NCBI RefSeq assembly: GCF_000001735.4
Contig: NC_003071.7
Coordinates: forward strand, 19,567,443-19,631,442
Length of the DNA stretch: 64,000 nucleotides
Source: Arabidopsis thaliana
Taxonomy: Eukaryota > Streptophyta > Magnoliopsida > Brassicales > Brassicaceae
Direction of reading: 5' to 3'
The notes below the pieces were generated by a model. That model was not told the DNA's origin, searched no databases, and was given only the letters and a program-made list of their open reading frames with translations. This document shows, one piece after another, positions 12,942 to 23,651 of the stretch. The position numbers and the translations under genes are program-made. How positions within the stretch are numbered: the first letter of the stretch is position 1; each line of letters begins with the position of its first letter.

Positions 12942-15495
12942 ATCTTTTACGCCGGCGGGGACTGAAAATATTTTAAAACCTTCTTCAAATGAGATTTGTA
13001 TCAAAGAAAATTCCTATAATCTCACATGTTTTAGATTCAAAAACGACATCGTAATTTTAGTGCAGCAAGCAACACAGTAAATTTTTAATTCGCTCACTAT
13101 ACTTCAAACAACTCTCTAATAACAATCCAGTAATCTACCAACACGTGAATTTTTCTCTATTCGTTTCTATTTGCAAGATATTTTAAAATTTATATGTTTT
13201 TAACATGAAAAGCATCAATTAATTAGTTTTTTAAAGTTAACTAATAATAAAAGAATAGTAAAAATACAGCATATATTTGAGGCAAGGGAAATAAAAAAAT
13301 TACATTTCAGTTACACTTTTTAAATAACTTCAAAGAAAATGAAATAAAAAATAAATAATTATAAACATCTTATGAAAATAGACTAATAGAGTGGAGCAGT
13401 GTATTTTATTATATTGAATATTTTGTATCAAATACATTTTTTGATGGATGCACATGATCTATATAACTTCAGAATTTGCGTGAAACGGTGATATGCGTGA
13501 AATTGGAATCTTTGGTTTCTTCAAGGTATAAGTTAGTCGTTTTTGAGAATTACTATGTAGCCTATGATTGGTCGCTCTTCTTCAAACCTTTTTTTGTAGT
13601 ACTTACTAAGAAAACAATTGCTACATTTTATAATATTATAGAGAAAATTTAACACAGTTAATTGATGATCAACACTAGTGACACAACTAATTCACCGAGA
13701 TTTTCAGCATGTTTTGGTTCTCGGTTTTTTTTATACCAGAAATCACTTCCAAGACCTTGCATATTTGGATTAACACGACGTCACTAGACAGTAATACACT
13801 ATTGAACTCCTCACTAACCAGCTTCTCGCTAACACACACGAAAACTTGAGATCAACACCATCGTGCGGAATCATCCACTGCAAACAACATCAAAGGAGAT
13901 GAAAAGGACCACCAGATACAAATTCAGCTTCATGTTGACTCCTCTTTGGAGGAATCATATATAGCCGCTTTTGGTTCATTATGTTCTTTTCATATGCTAT
14001 TTTTATATCTTAATTACAGCCCTAATTAACATTCAATTATGACCTGTGTGTAAAAGCCTCATTATGATTAATATATATTTATATTCTTTAACAAAAAGAA
14101 TCCGTTGAAAACACATTCTCTTTCTCTATCTCATTAGCCAAAATATTTGGCTCCCTCTAAACAGCCAGTTAAATCTTAAATAACATGATTTCTTTTTATG
14201 CATCATAGTCCTGTTTTACAACGTCGATATATACCACCTCTATGATTTATTATAGGCCAACACATTAACAACAATATTTAAATTAAGATATATCTCTTTT
14301 TAAACTTAAGATTCTATCTCAACTTAACATTTTTTTATTTGGTCAAACATATCAACCAATACATAACATCTTTTGAGAAGGCGAAAATATTTGCTTGATA
14401 TCAACAGCTGAAATGGTATTAACAAAAAAAAAAAAAAAAGAGTATAATGGTCAAATTGAAATTTGGAGTAAAAAGTATACGTTATTAGCGTGAGTCAGAC
14501 ATGTATAACTTTCTTTATGTGGAAGGTCCAGGGATCTTGTGTTAGTAAATAACATGTGAGAACTGATCTGGATTTATGGACCACTCGCTCTTAACTAATC
14601 AATTTAGCCCATTTTTATTTCTTAGTACTATATACTGTTTAGAAAGTGAATCACGTCGAAAATAGAATTAATCTATATCGACATAAGGTCTAAATATCAA
14701 TTAGGCTTTAAAGAAAACAATATCGAAGTAGTAAATTTTATTTTTCTATATGATGTGTACGGAATAGCTAGCATTTTAGTGTGGATAAATGAATGCGAAT
14801 AATCTATATGCAAATGCCATAATCTAAAAATATATCTAAATACTGAAAGTCGACTAAGTTTCGCTTTTTGTCGAAAGAAATCAATTGATTTAACTGAATA
14901 AGAATTCCACAAACTACGAAATTGCAAAGTTGATTTCTTATATATAGAGGGTTAAGTAGTCTAGATCAGAGGAAAGGGACATGGTAGTATATATCCTCAC
15001 TGTCGAAATTAATCTACAAAGTTGATGATATATTAGTTCATCTTCATGATTGACGGTTTTAAAAGTTAGATGGTAAACAGTTAAAAACCGGTTTGGTTGG
15101 TTGTGGCAGGACTTGTGTTGTTGTATGATGCTCGATTTAATTTTATTTAATTATACCAGTCGAAAATTAATTAAATCTGAATAAATTGTTTAAAAAGCAT
15201 TAATGAAGCAACCAAAAGAAAATCCCGAAAATGGTTCATAATATACACATCGATCGATCTCCACTCCAATATATGTAAATAAATAAAAATATAGAAAATA
15301 ACAAAATCAGCTGGAAGAATTAACACAGATTTGTTCAGTACCTCACACCACATACATGTTATATCATCATATACATAAAATTTATTTATATATGTAGAAC
15401 AATATATGAGAAGATAGAAAAAGATAGCTGGTCCTAAAGAGGAAGATGATGACATGGAGATTAATCAAGGAAAATCAAAAAGCGATGGAAGAATT
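12942..15495. other. Intergenic region ABCC4/NF-YB5
   Basis: About 2.5 kb between two convergent stop codons, strongly AT-rich. A poly-A run of about 16 at 14424-14439 follows a short unique stretch. Open frames here are short and of random composition. I see no gene, tRNA or clear transposon terminus. Confidence 0.5.
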
Positions 15496-15978
15496 TTAAT
15501 TATCTGGCGAGGATTTAGGTCCTCCTTTGCCGTGATGATTAGGTTTCTCACCTTCGAGAACTCGGTAACGATGTAAGTACTTCTTGAGCTGGGCGGCGTA
15601 ATCATCAAACCCTAGATTAGCCATAGCCCAACAGATATCGTCTCCATTAACGGTCTTTCGCTTCTCCTTGTGGCATTTATCGGATGCTTCTCCCGTGACG
15701 AAGCTAATGAACTCGGACACACATTCTTGCATAGTCTCTTTGGCTTCTTTAGAGACCTTTGCGTTTGCTGGGAGGATGTTCTTCATGATCCTTCCTACGT
15801 TTGCTATCGGAAGTAGCCTGTCTTGTTCTTTTACCATCATGCTTTCTTCTTGCTGTTGATCCTCCACCACCACCACTAACCCATCATGTTCATGTTGATG
15901 ATTAGATGAGCTGCTCCCGAAGTTGTAATTCTGGTATCGAGGGATTGGATTTTGGAACGAATGATAATTCCCCGCCAT
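15496..15978 (-). CDS. NFYB5: NF-Y transcription factor subunit B5
   Basis: An intronless gene of 160 aa. NF-YB proteins pair with NF-YC through histone folds, and the dimer joins NF-YA to bind CCAAT boxes. The core, about residues 50-145, shows [16 protein letters not shown], the [15 protein letters not shown] stretch, [18 protein letters not shown] and the [15 protein letters not shown] segment, all hallmarks of the NF-YB histone fold. The N-terminus is Asn/Ser/Gln-rich and the C-terminus is a short hydrophilic tail. The start at 15978 is the only Met before the domain that leaves a normal N-terminus. A TATA-like CTTATATATAAA lies on this strand at about 16201-16212. Large AT-rich spacers on both sides suggest long regulatory regions, as is common for developmental regulators. 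Confidence 0.95.
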   Translation of the reverse strand: MAGNYHSFQNPIPRYQNYNFGSSSSNHQHEHDGLVVVVEDQQQEESMMVKEQDRLLPIANVGRIMKNILPANAKVSKEAKETMQECVSEFISFVTGEASDKCHKEKRKTVNGDDICWAMANLGFDDYAAQLKKYLHRYRVLEGEKPNHHGKGGPKSSPDN

Positions 15979-17092
15979 CAGAATCTTATAATTAAAGCAG
16001 AGGATCTATAAATCTTGTTTGGTGAGGGGTTCGTTTCAGTATGATTCACAACAACGAATGATGATATAGAACGAAGATATGTAATTTGCCAAACTATATG
16101 GCACACAGAAAAAGGAGAGGTTTTAACATAAATGTGTTTATTATGTATACATCTAAAAAAATATTCGTTTTGACAGAGAGATTTGTGTAGTTAAATTAGC
16201 TTTATATATAAGTAGAAAGGCAAGAGAGCTAATTAAGGAGTATCTATCTATGTTTGTCTGGTCAGAGAATGGTGGTGACGTGTCATACAAACCAATGAGA
16301 GTGGTCTAGGTCACAGGGGAGACAATGTGGCAGGTCTAGCTAATTTCTCTCTCTCTCAATTTTCTTCTAATTATTTTCTCCTAAACCCTTTTGGTTGAGT
16401 TAAAACAATTAAAATGTAATCATAGAATAAGATGTGTTGCAAACAAAATAATGTTGAAATGTGTTAAGAATATATAACACATATATCATTCCTTTAGTAG
16501 TGAATTATCTCGCCTTTGGGAATGAATATGATATGATATCCTCAACGTACGTGAAGGCGAAAATAGTTTGGGGTTGATGACGTACTTGATGTTACCCTAA
16601 AAAGGAAGTTTTGGTCCTCCTGCTTAAGTCAATACCGTCTATCTGTGGATTGACTCCACACTCCAGTTAGTCTGGAAACTCTCCTCAACCAAAAATTATT
16701 CAATTATTCCACATTCCTCCTTAAGAGCTAGTCACTTTAATAAACGATAATATCGAACTCGTGGACCATATAAAAGCACGTCTTGTGGTCTATAATTAGT
16801 AGTCTGCTTGCCAAAATTGAAGAGGCTATAAATAATATTTGGTTGAATTATATTTTCAACTACTTATTAATAATGTTGTTTTAAAAAAAAAATCGTTTTT
16901 TAACTAAAATATTTTATATTTTCGAACTGAGGAAATACATAATTTTTTGTTTCACCACACTTTTGATATATATATTTTGTCAACACATTAGGTTTTTCTT
17001 ATCCATCTAGAACTCAATCTCGATGATATAACCTACTTTAATCAAACTACCATTTAAATTCTATGAACTTTCAAATCAAAACTAGTTGGATT

Positions 17093-17096
<4 letters not shown>

Positions 17097-17124
<28 letters not shown>
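17097..17124. repeat. (AT)n microsatellite
   Basis: An uninterrupted run of about 14 AT units in intergenic DNA upstream of NF-YB5. Likely length-polymorphic; no function inferred. Confidence 0.9.
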
Positions 17125-18321
17125 TTCCTCTTATATGTGATTTTATGTTTTTACTTACTTTTTACCAGTATTTAATTATTAGACGAAATTTAGTTTATAT
17201 CCGCAAAACAGTGATTTAGTTAGTTAACTAGCTATTTATATTTTAAACTTTAATTTATTTTGATTGGCTATACAGCATTATGTAAATTCTGCATTATATT
17301 GAGACGAAAACATTTACAAGCTTTGTCGCCTTACTATGGATGAGAATAATATGAGCTGTTTAGCAAAACATTCCCATTTATTATTTAAAGAAGTAATGTA
17401 AAGATAGATTTATAAATTACATAGAGGATTTTACAAGATTTTGGAGAGCATGGTGTTCTAGAAGTATGATATGTTGGCTATTATTTTATGTTATTTGTTT
17501 TCCCGAAAAACCTAAGTCATTAGTTAAATATTACAGCTACATATACATATATGTAAAATCATTAACAAAGTGAGGACAAGTGTCGACCGATGGTGGATCG
17601 GACCACCTTGAAACGGATAAACAAATGTTGAACGCCTTTAGATATTAATTAATTATTGAACGATGCATGATGACGTTCATAGCATTTCTATATTATAAAC
17701 AGTAATTATTAGTATTACTTGCTCATTAACTTGGTTCTCTACCTCCTAATCAAAAGATGAAATTGACTCGTCATAAATGGTTTCAAACGGTTTAAGGTTG
17801 TAATAATGAAACTAGCTAGGTCATATGGTTGCATATGGAAGTTTATTTTTCGAATCCTACACCAAAAGTATGTTTAGTAGAAAAACTAATGATGCGCCTT
17901 ACTTAGTTACTTAGATAAGAATTACTACTAATGAAAAACTGTGTGTATATAATATGTGTATTTGCTGGAATTTCAGGGAGAAAACATATAAAGCATTAAT
18001 TAGTTGTTGAAACCATGAGAACGTGAATATACAAATCTATATAGTACAAAATTTAAGATATTAAATCCTAAAGTTGGTCGATAAAATAACACCTTTGTGA
18101 AATGTCCTCTCAAGTATGGCTTGATAGAAAAGGAAACGACTAGTGATTTTTTAAAGTTGTTATTAAGGAATATATTTTCGATTCTCCAATGTCTAATAAA
18201 ATAAATTTAATTAAATTGAATTAAATCGCAAACGCATATATTTATTCATATCGTCGAATAAAAAAGCTGGTATATATAGTCATGCAATTATAGTAATCTA
18301 ATTAACTAAGATCAGCATAAG

Positions 18322-18323
<2 letters not shown>

Positions 18324-18375
<52 letters not shown>
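18324..18375. repeat. Long (AT)n microsatellite
   Basis: About 26 perfect AT units, the longest simple repeat in the window. It is self-complementary and could extrude as a hairpin. Length in the assembly may not be exact. Confidence 0.9.
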
Positions 18376-18378
<3 letters not shown>

Positions 18379-18824
18379 ATGGCATTTTTATTGCCCACTT
18401 GTAAAGATCGAGTATAGTGAATCTATTAAGCGTGCGAGTAGCTTTGTGCGTGGTCCATGCTGAATTAAACATTGTTTCAGTATGTTTAATACAAATTGTT
18501 AGTCTGTCTTTAATTAGTCTTGTCTTTTTTCTTTTCTTTTCTTTTTGTTGTTATAAGTTTTCTCTCGTTATTCGCCAAGAATCCAAACTATATATACACA
18601 TTTCAACTGGCGAGATTGTTTATAGTTACTTGTGAAAAATGTTGACTTGACCCAGACCCGGGAATGTATTTGGAGTTTGATCACTGGGCTTTCGCATATG
18701 GGCCAGTTGATCGCCATGGCCTGTTTCCCTCGGTCTCCACTACGGTTCATTATCCCTAAGTAGCACAATATGCTTGGACAGGAAAATAAAAAAGTAGGAG
18801 CATTGTGATGCTTTTTGTGAAACA

Positions 18825-19442
18825 ATTGGGTCATTATTTGGGCTAAGTGAAGAAGTATTAATTAATTAATTAAAAAAAAAGTTTGGGCTGTGTTGTGTAT
18901 ATGACGCGAATGATGAGAGGCAGCATTGGGTCATTATTTGACTTCGAGGGTGGTAATTCGCTTAGCCTCAATTTTGGGCTTGAAATGAAAATAAGCCTTT
19001 GAAGTTCAATTATTTTATTCTAGGTACCCAAACAAACAAACAACTATATAAAGAAGATTATTTGGCTTGTACGGAGTTGTTAGACCGTCGTCTTTATTTT
19101 TTTACTTTTTCTTATTTTAGACACTTGTGTTATTTATATATATCATGACACCTTAAATAATAGAAGAAAAATAAAAGAAACAGTAATTATCTAAACCAGT
19201 TTTAGAGATAAAAGTTCATTCTTGGGTGGTCAACGCAACATGCATTGGTTTAAATTGCGAGTCAAAATTTGACAAAAAGTTTTTAGAGTTAGAATAGTTA
19301 AATAAAATTCTCAAGTATTCTAAAAATTAACATGAAAAAGAAGATAAAAATTAGTAAGAGAAAGTATAAATAGGAAGTAATTAAACACGTACGGAGGCTA
19401 AGTGAAGAAGAAGTATTAATTAATTAATTAAAAAAAAAGTTT
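18825..19442 (+). repeat. Cluster of short direct repeats
   Basis: A 16-nt unit (ATTGGGTCATTATTTG) occurs at 18825-18840 and 18925-18940, exactly 100 bp apart. Immediately after the first copy, a 44-nt unit at 18841-18884 (GGCTAAGTGAAGAAG, then an ATTA/poly-A tract, then GTTT) recurs at 19396-19442 with a 3-nt AAG insertion. All copies are on the same strand. This looks like local duplication in the distal promoter of the next gene; no transposon termini are evident. Confidence 0.75.
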
Positions 19443-19754
19443 CAGTTGCCACGAAAGCGAAAACATAGTAAAATGACGGAAACAGGGTAAAGGAAGACGA
19501 AGAGACAGTTGTAAAGACAAGGTTAATTCAGGGATTTTCCATTTATCAGAGAGGCCCATCTAATCTATCTATCTCATTCTCTCTAGTAGAGAAGAACGCG
19601 TGTTCTCACGCTCTTATTACATTTTTCATTTCTTTTAAGGAATTTATTAACCCCCAAAAAACAAAAAAAAGCGTAAGTAAGATCCATCGTATTCATATGC
19701 AGCAAAACACACACATTTACATACATATATATATATATATGTTGTGATTCTCAT

Positions 19755-20679
19755 TTTTATTTTTTATTTTTGGGGTCGCTCTTTGTTGAGAAAGTCTGCG
19801 ACAGAGAGAGGAGAAAGAATTTGGATGTGTTGATGCTAAAGCTGTGTGAGTTTTACGAGAGCAGAGGTAAATCTGAAAGCTCTTTCCTTTCGACCACGTC
19901 TTCCTCTTCTTCCTCCTCTTCGTCTCCGTCTTTTAACGCGACTTGTCTTTCTTTTTTCTTTCTTTCTTTTTATATAATATTGCTTTATAAGTTGTAATTT
20001 GTTTTGCGCTATCGGTCTCGGCGTTTCTTCTTCTTCTTCTTGTTGTTCGTATCGTTACCTCTTCCTTCACACGCGAAGTTGACATCTAGATTCAATACAT
20101 AGATTGGCTCTGCTTTTTGATTTTATTGCTCCACGTTGAATGTTCCGACTTCTTCTTTCTTCTTCTTCTGTGGAGGTTTGTTGCCAAAGTCTTCCTATGT
20201 GACTATGTCTTGTCTTGTATGCATACTACTACTAGCCTCGGCTCTTATGTTCAACAATTACTCCTTTCTTTGTTTTCGTAGCCATACGAATCATGTATTT
20301 TTCATGAATTGGCGTGCCTTCCCTGGGTTTTTGTTGTTTTCTTATGAATTGGGTCAGTTTCTGTCTTCCCTAGCTTTTAAAGCTGGTTTCATTATGGTTT
20401 CTAATAAAGAAAGAAAAACGGCAGCTTTAACTTGGGTTTCGGAATCGTTTCATTCAATGTTGGCTCTCTTCTTCTTCGTGTCTTGTGACTTTGGAATTTC
20501 ATCTGCATTCTCTTTCAATCTTAGGGTTTTTCTGTATTTGGGGATGTCTTTTGACTCCTTCAACCCCAACTTGTGTGTCGTTAGAGAATGTTGATTTTGG
20601 ATGTGTGTTTGGCTCAGAAACACTTAACAAGCTTCCCTTTTTTCCAATGCTCTAGATTTCTTGGTGGTGACTTACTCAG
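19755..20679 (+). other. Probable 5' leader with intron, SANT-like gene
   Basis: A leader exon ending in GCAGAG at 19866 is followed by GTAAAT. A TGCTCTAG acceptor ends at about 20655, 25 nt before the start codon. A 5' UTR intron of about 789 nt, T-rich as introns are, is the simplest reading. The leader exon holds two upstream ATGs: 19825 (ATG TGT TGA) and 19833. A 152-codon open frame inside the intron has no family character. cDNA evidence is needed to confirm the splice. Confidence 0.5.
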
Positions 20680-23187
20680 ATGGAGCCTATTCATTCAGAT
20701 GACATGGAGGAAGCTTTTGTCGATGAATCCTCTATGCTATTGAATTCCCCTTATCTTAATGGTATTCACGGAGACCCTGATGTACTTCCTCGCGTTGGAG
20801 ATCAGTACCAGGCTGATCTACCTGTGCTACTCACTGAGTCTGATCGTCTAAAGCTCATTACTTGCTTTCATTCAGAGCCTCCCCTGCAGAAACTCCTTAC
20901 TTTTGGCTTGCCTATCCCTCTTATGTGGACAAGAAGTGAGAAATTCAGAGGTTTCCGTGAAGCCGATATTGATAAAGCCAGTCCACCAGTCGATGATCAA
21001 TCCTTGCAGAATGCTGCTTGCATGAAACCGAGGAGTATTGTGCTTGCATTGCCTTGCCAAAAAAACGCCAAGTTCAAGTTTGACTGGCTCGATAAGACCC
21101 TCTATCCATTCCCTGGGACTTTGGGTCAACCTTGGGAAGATGCTGAGCAAGAGAGGTTTCTTCTTGGCCTCTACTGTCTTGGCAAAAACCTTGTCTTGGT
21201 GCAGAGATTTGTTGGGAGCAAGCACATGGGAGATATGCTCTCTTACTATTACGGCAGCTTTTACAGGTCTACTGAATACCGGAGATGGGTAGATGGACGC
21301 AAGTCCAGAAGCAGACGGTCTGTTCAAGGCCAGAAATTATTATCAGGCTGGAGGCAACAAGAGTTGCTCTCTCGGATCTCGTCTCATGTATCCGAGGAAT
21401 GCAAGATTACGTTGCTTAAGGTACATAATATGCTTCTCGTTAGTTAGTGGTTGCGGTGTATTCTGAATCAAAATGCAGATTCTTGAGATTTCCATGTGTT
21501 GTTTTTGTAGGTATCTAAAGCATTTAGGGAAGATAAGATTGCACTGGAGGATTACGTCTTCACTTTAAAGAATACTGTAGGCATTGATATGCTTACACAA
21601 GTTATTGGTATAGGTAAAGGGAAAAGAGATCTGACCAACTGCGCGTTAGAGCCAACCAAGTTGAATCATGGAGCCTCTGGTAACTCTCAAGTACGAATAC
21701 GCAATGATCTTCCGATTGCGGATATAGTCAAATTCCTAACAGGAGAATATAGGATGAGCAAAACACGGTCCAGTGACCTCTTCTGGGAAGCTGTTTGGCC
21801 ACGTTTGCTGGCAAGAGGGTGGCACTCTGAGCAGCCGAAAGATGGTCCAAAGAATTCTCTGGTTTTTCTCGTTCCGGAAGCCAATAAGTTTTCCAGGAGG
21901 AAGATGTCAAAGGGGAATCACTACTTTGACTCTCTCACTGATGTCTTGAACAAAGTTGCTTTAGATCCCACTCTTCTTGAGCTTGATGAGGATCTAGAGA
22001 GGAAGGGGAGCAAAGAAGAGGTTATCAAGAATGACCCTCCCACAAATTTAGAGGAGTTTGATGATTCTTCACCAAACAGCAAGAAGAAGAAAAAGTACCT
22101 ACAGCCACGCAGCAAAACAAGAAAAATTCAGGAGGTCATGTTGTTTACAATTATCGATACCAGTGAGACGAATAGTATAGAAGGATGTACATTGAAAGAG
22201 CTCAGATCTCTGCCTGTTGGGACCGGCAGTTCAATAGCTAACTCCTCAAGTTACTTGAGTGAATCTGAAGATAACATGTCAGAAGAATCTGAAAACAAGG
22301 CAGAGACGACAGCTAAATCAATGGCTTCGAGAGTGTGTGGTGGGGGCAGCATTAGTTCTGGTAAGAGCAGCTCTGTAAACATGGACAATGCCACGAGTCC
22401 AAGCACCATTTCTCTCAATGAGAGACAGCAGAAGAACCGGAAAGGCGGGAGACCAAGAAATCCAAAATTGTTACCTGTCTGCACCAAAAGGAGTAGTTTG
22501 GCAGATTGTACCTTGCGAGAAGCAGGTTGTTTTGGTGAAACCCAGTCCAGGAAGAAGAAACCATTGAAGAAAGGGAAACATATGAGACCAAACCCATTAA
22601 AAGCTGATCTAAATGTAGTATTGACGAGAGAGGAGCGCATCAACGAAGATAAAACTCTGAAACTGTCCTCAACCAGTTCCTTTGCAAGAGATAGCTCTTG
22701 TCGAAGAAACATAGACCGAGAAATATCACCAGAACGATCTGAAAGCAGAGAAGATTTTGATTTGAACGTTTCACAAATCTCCCTAGAACGTGAAGCTGAT
22801 GGTACTGATACTGTCATGGCAGACGTTGTACAGAACAGTGAGAGCTCTTGTGCCGAGCAGTCCTCTGTTCAAGTGGATGTGGAAAAGCAGTGTAAGCCTC
22901 AGGAGTTGCAAGTAACCGCGGATCTCCTTCCTGAACGGAGGCAGAGTACAAGGACCCGACCCTTGACTACAAAGGCACTGGAAGCTTTTGCTTTTGGGTA
23001 CCTTGGTAACTCGAATAAGGAGAGAAAGGCTTCAGAGGAGTCGAGAACAAAGTCTAATAAGAAGAGAAAGGCTTCAGAGGAGTCAAGAACAAAGTCTACA
23101 AAGCGCATCCATCGTCACTTACCTGTGTCCTCCAAGTTCAGAAACGGAACTGTAGAGGATGGTTCAAACACTGACGAGACTGAATAG
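20680..23187 (+). CDS. SANT-like nuclear protein (Arg-Glu repeat-related)
   Basis: Two coding exons, 20680-21420 and 21511-23187, encode 805 aa. The A. thaliana locus in this position is described as an arginine-glutamic acid dipeptide repeat protein; no gene name is known to me. Residues about 145-210 form a SANT/Myb-like segment (PWEDAEQERFLLGLYCLGKN, later MLSYYYGSFYRSTEYRRW). The C-terminal half is disordered, Ser/Lys/Glu-rich, with several basic clusters (SKKKKK, NRKGGRPRNPK, RKKKPLKKGK) that look like nuclear localisation signals or AT-hook-like contacts. A 42-bp tandem duplication at 23014-23097 encodes NKERKASEESRTKS twice. A chromatin or co-repressor role is plausible by analogy with RERE/MTA-type SANT proteins, but this is inference. 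Confidence 0.85.
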
Positions 23188-23651
23188 ACTAGCTTCGATC
23201 TGAAATTGACATTTCTGCAAATACTGACCAAGCGCAAAAATTGGGAGGACTTTAGCAGCTAGAGTCAATATAGCAACATAGTTATAGTAAATGTTTTGCC
23301 TTTTGTTTCTGTTACCCTCATCTCATCGTAGCACTGTCAAGGTTGAAAGGAGCTATGGAAAGTTGTGATGTTATTTTGCTTTCATCGTATCCAATGCAGC
23401 AGAATCAGTGCTCAACAATTTTACATTCCCAAAACTTTTCTCAGCTTTGGAATCATCAAGTTGCAAATTTTCGAGATTAAATTGCTCATCAGAAAGAAAC
23501 AACTTCGATGAGCAGTGTAAAGAAAGCCAGAAATATCAACAAAATATTGACAATCAGTATGAACATAGTTAGCGCACTGTATTTCTTTTTTTAAAAATTA
23601 TAGTTGTTGCAGCCATTGCAGAGGGGTCTTCTCTTGTTATTTCCTTCAAAG
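23188..23651. other. Convergent 3' flanks, SANT-like gene/MTPC1
   Basis: 464 bp between two convergent stops, which must contain both 3' UTRs and polyadenylation sites. No other feature seen. Transcript overlap is possible. Confidence 0.5.

Larger units (their letters stand above)
15979..19754. other. AT-rich intergenic region NF-YB5/SANT-like gene
   Basis: About 3.8 kb without a supportable gene. It contains the NF-YB5 promoter, two long TA microsatellites and a cluster of short direct repeats listed separately. CT-rich and GGCCCATC elements near 19550-19590 are probably part of the promoter of the next gene. No tRNA, conserved hairpin or open frame of coding quality was seen. Confidence 0.5.

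Noticed and set aside
14403-14440. Poly-A run after a short unique stretch, considered as a SINE tail
   Set aside because: No A and B box promoter motifs or target duplications were seen; isolated poly-A runs are common here.
20136-20594. 152-codon frame upstream of the SANT-like gene
   Set aside because: It lies in the T-rich leader intron, and its Phe/Leu/Ser richness reflects intron base composition.
22251-22817. 188-codon minus-strand frame inside the SANT-like gene
   Set aside because: It is antisense to the Ser/Lys/Glu-rich coding exon. Its composition follows from the sense strand, and it has no start context or family.
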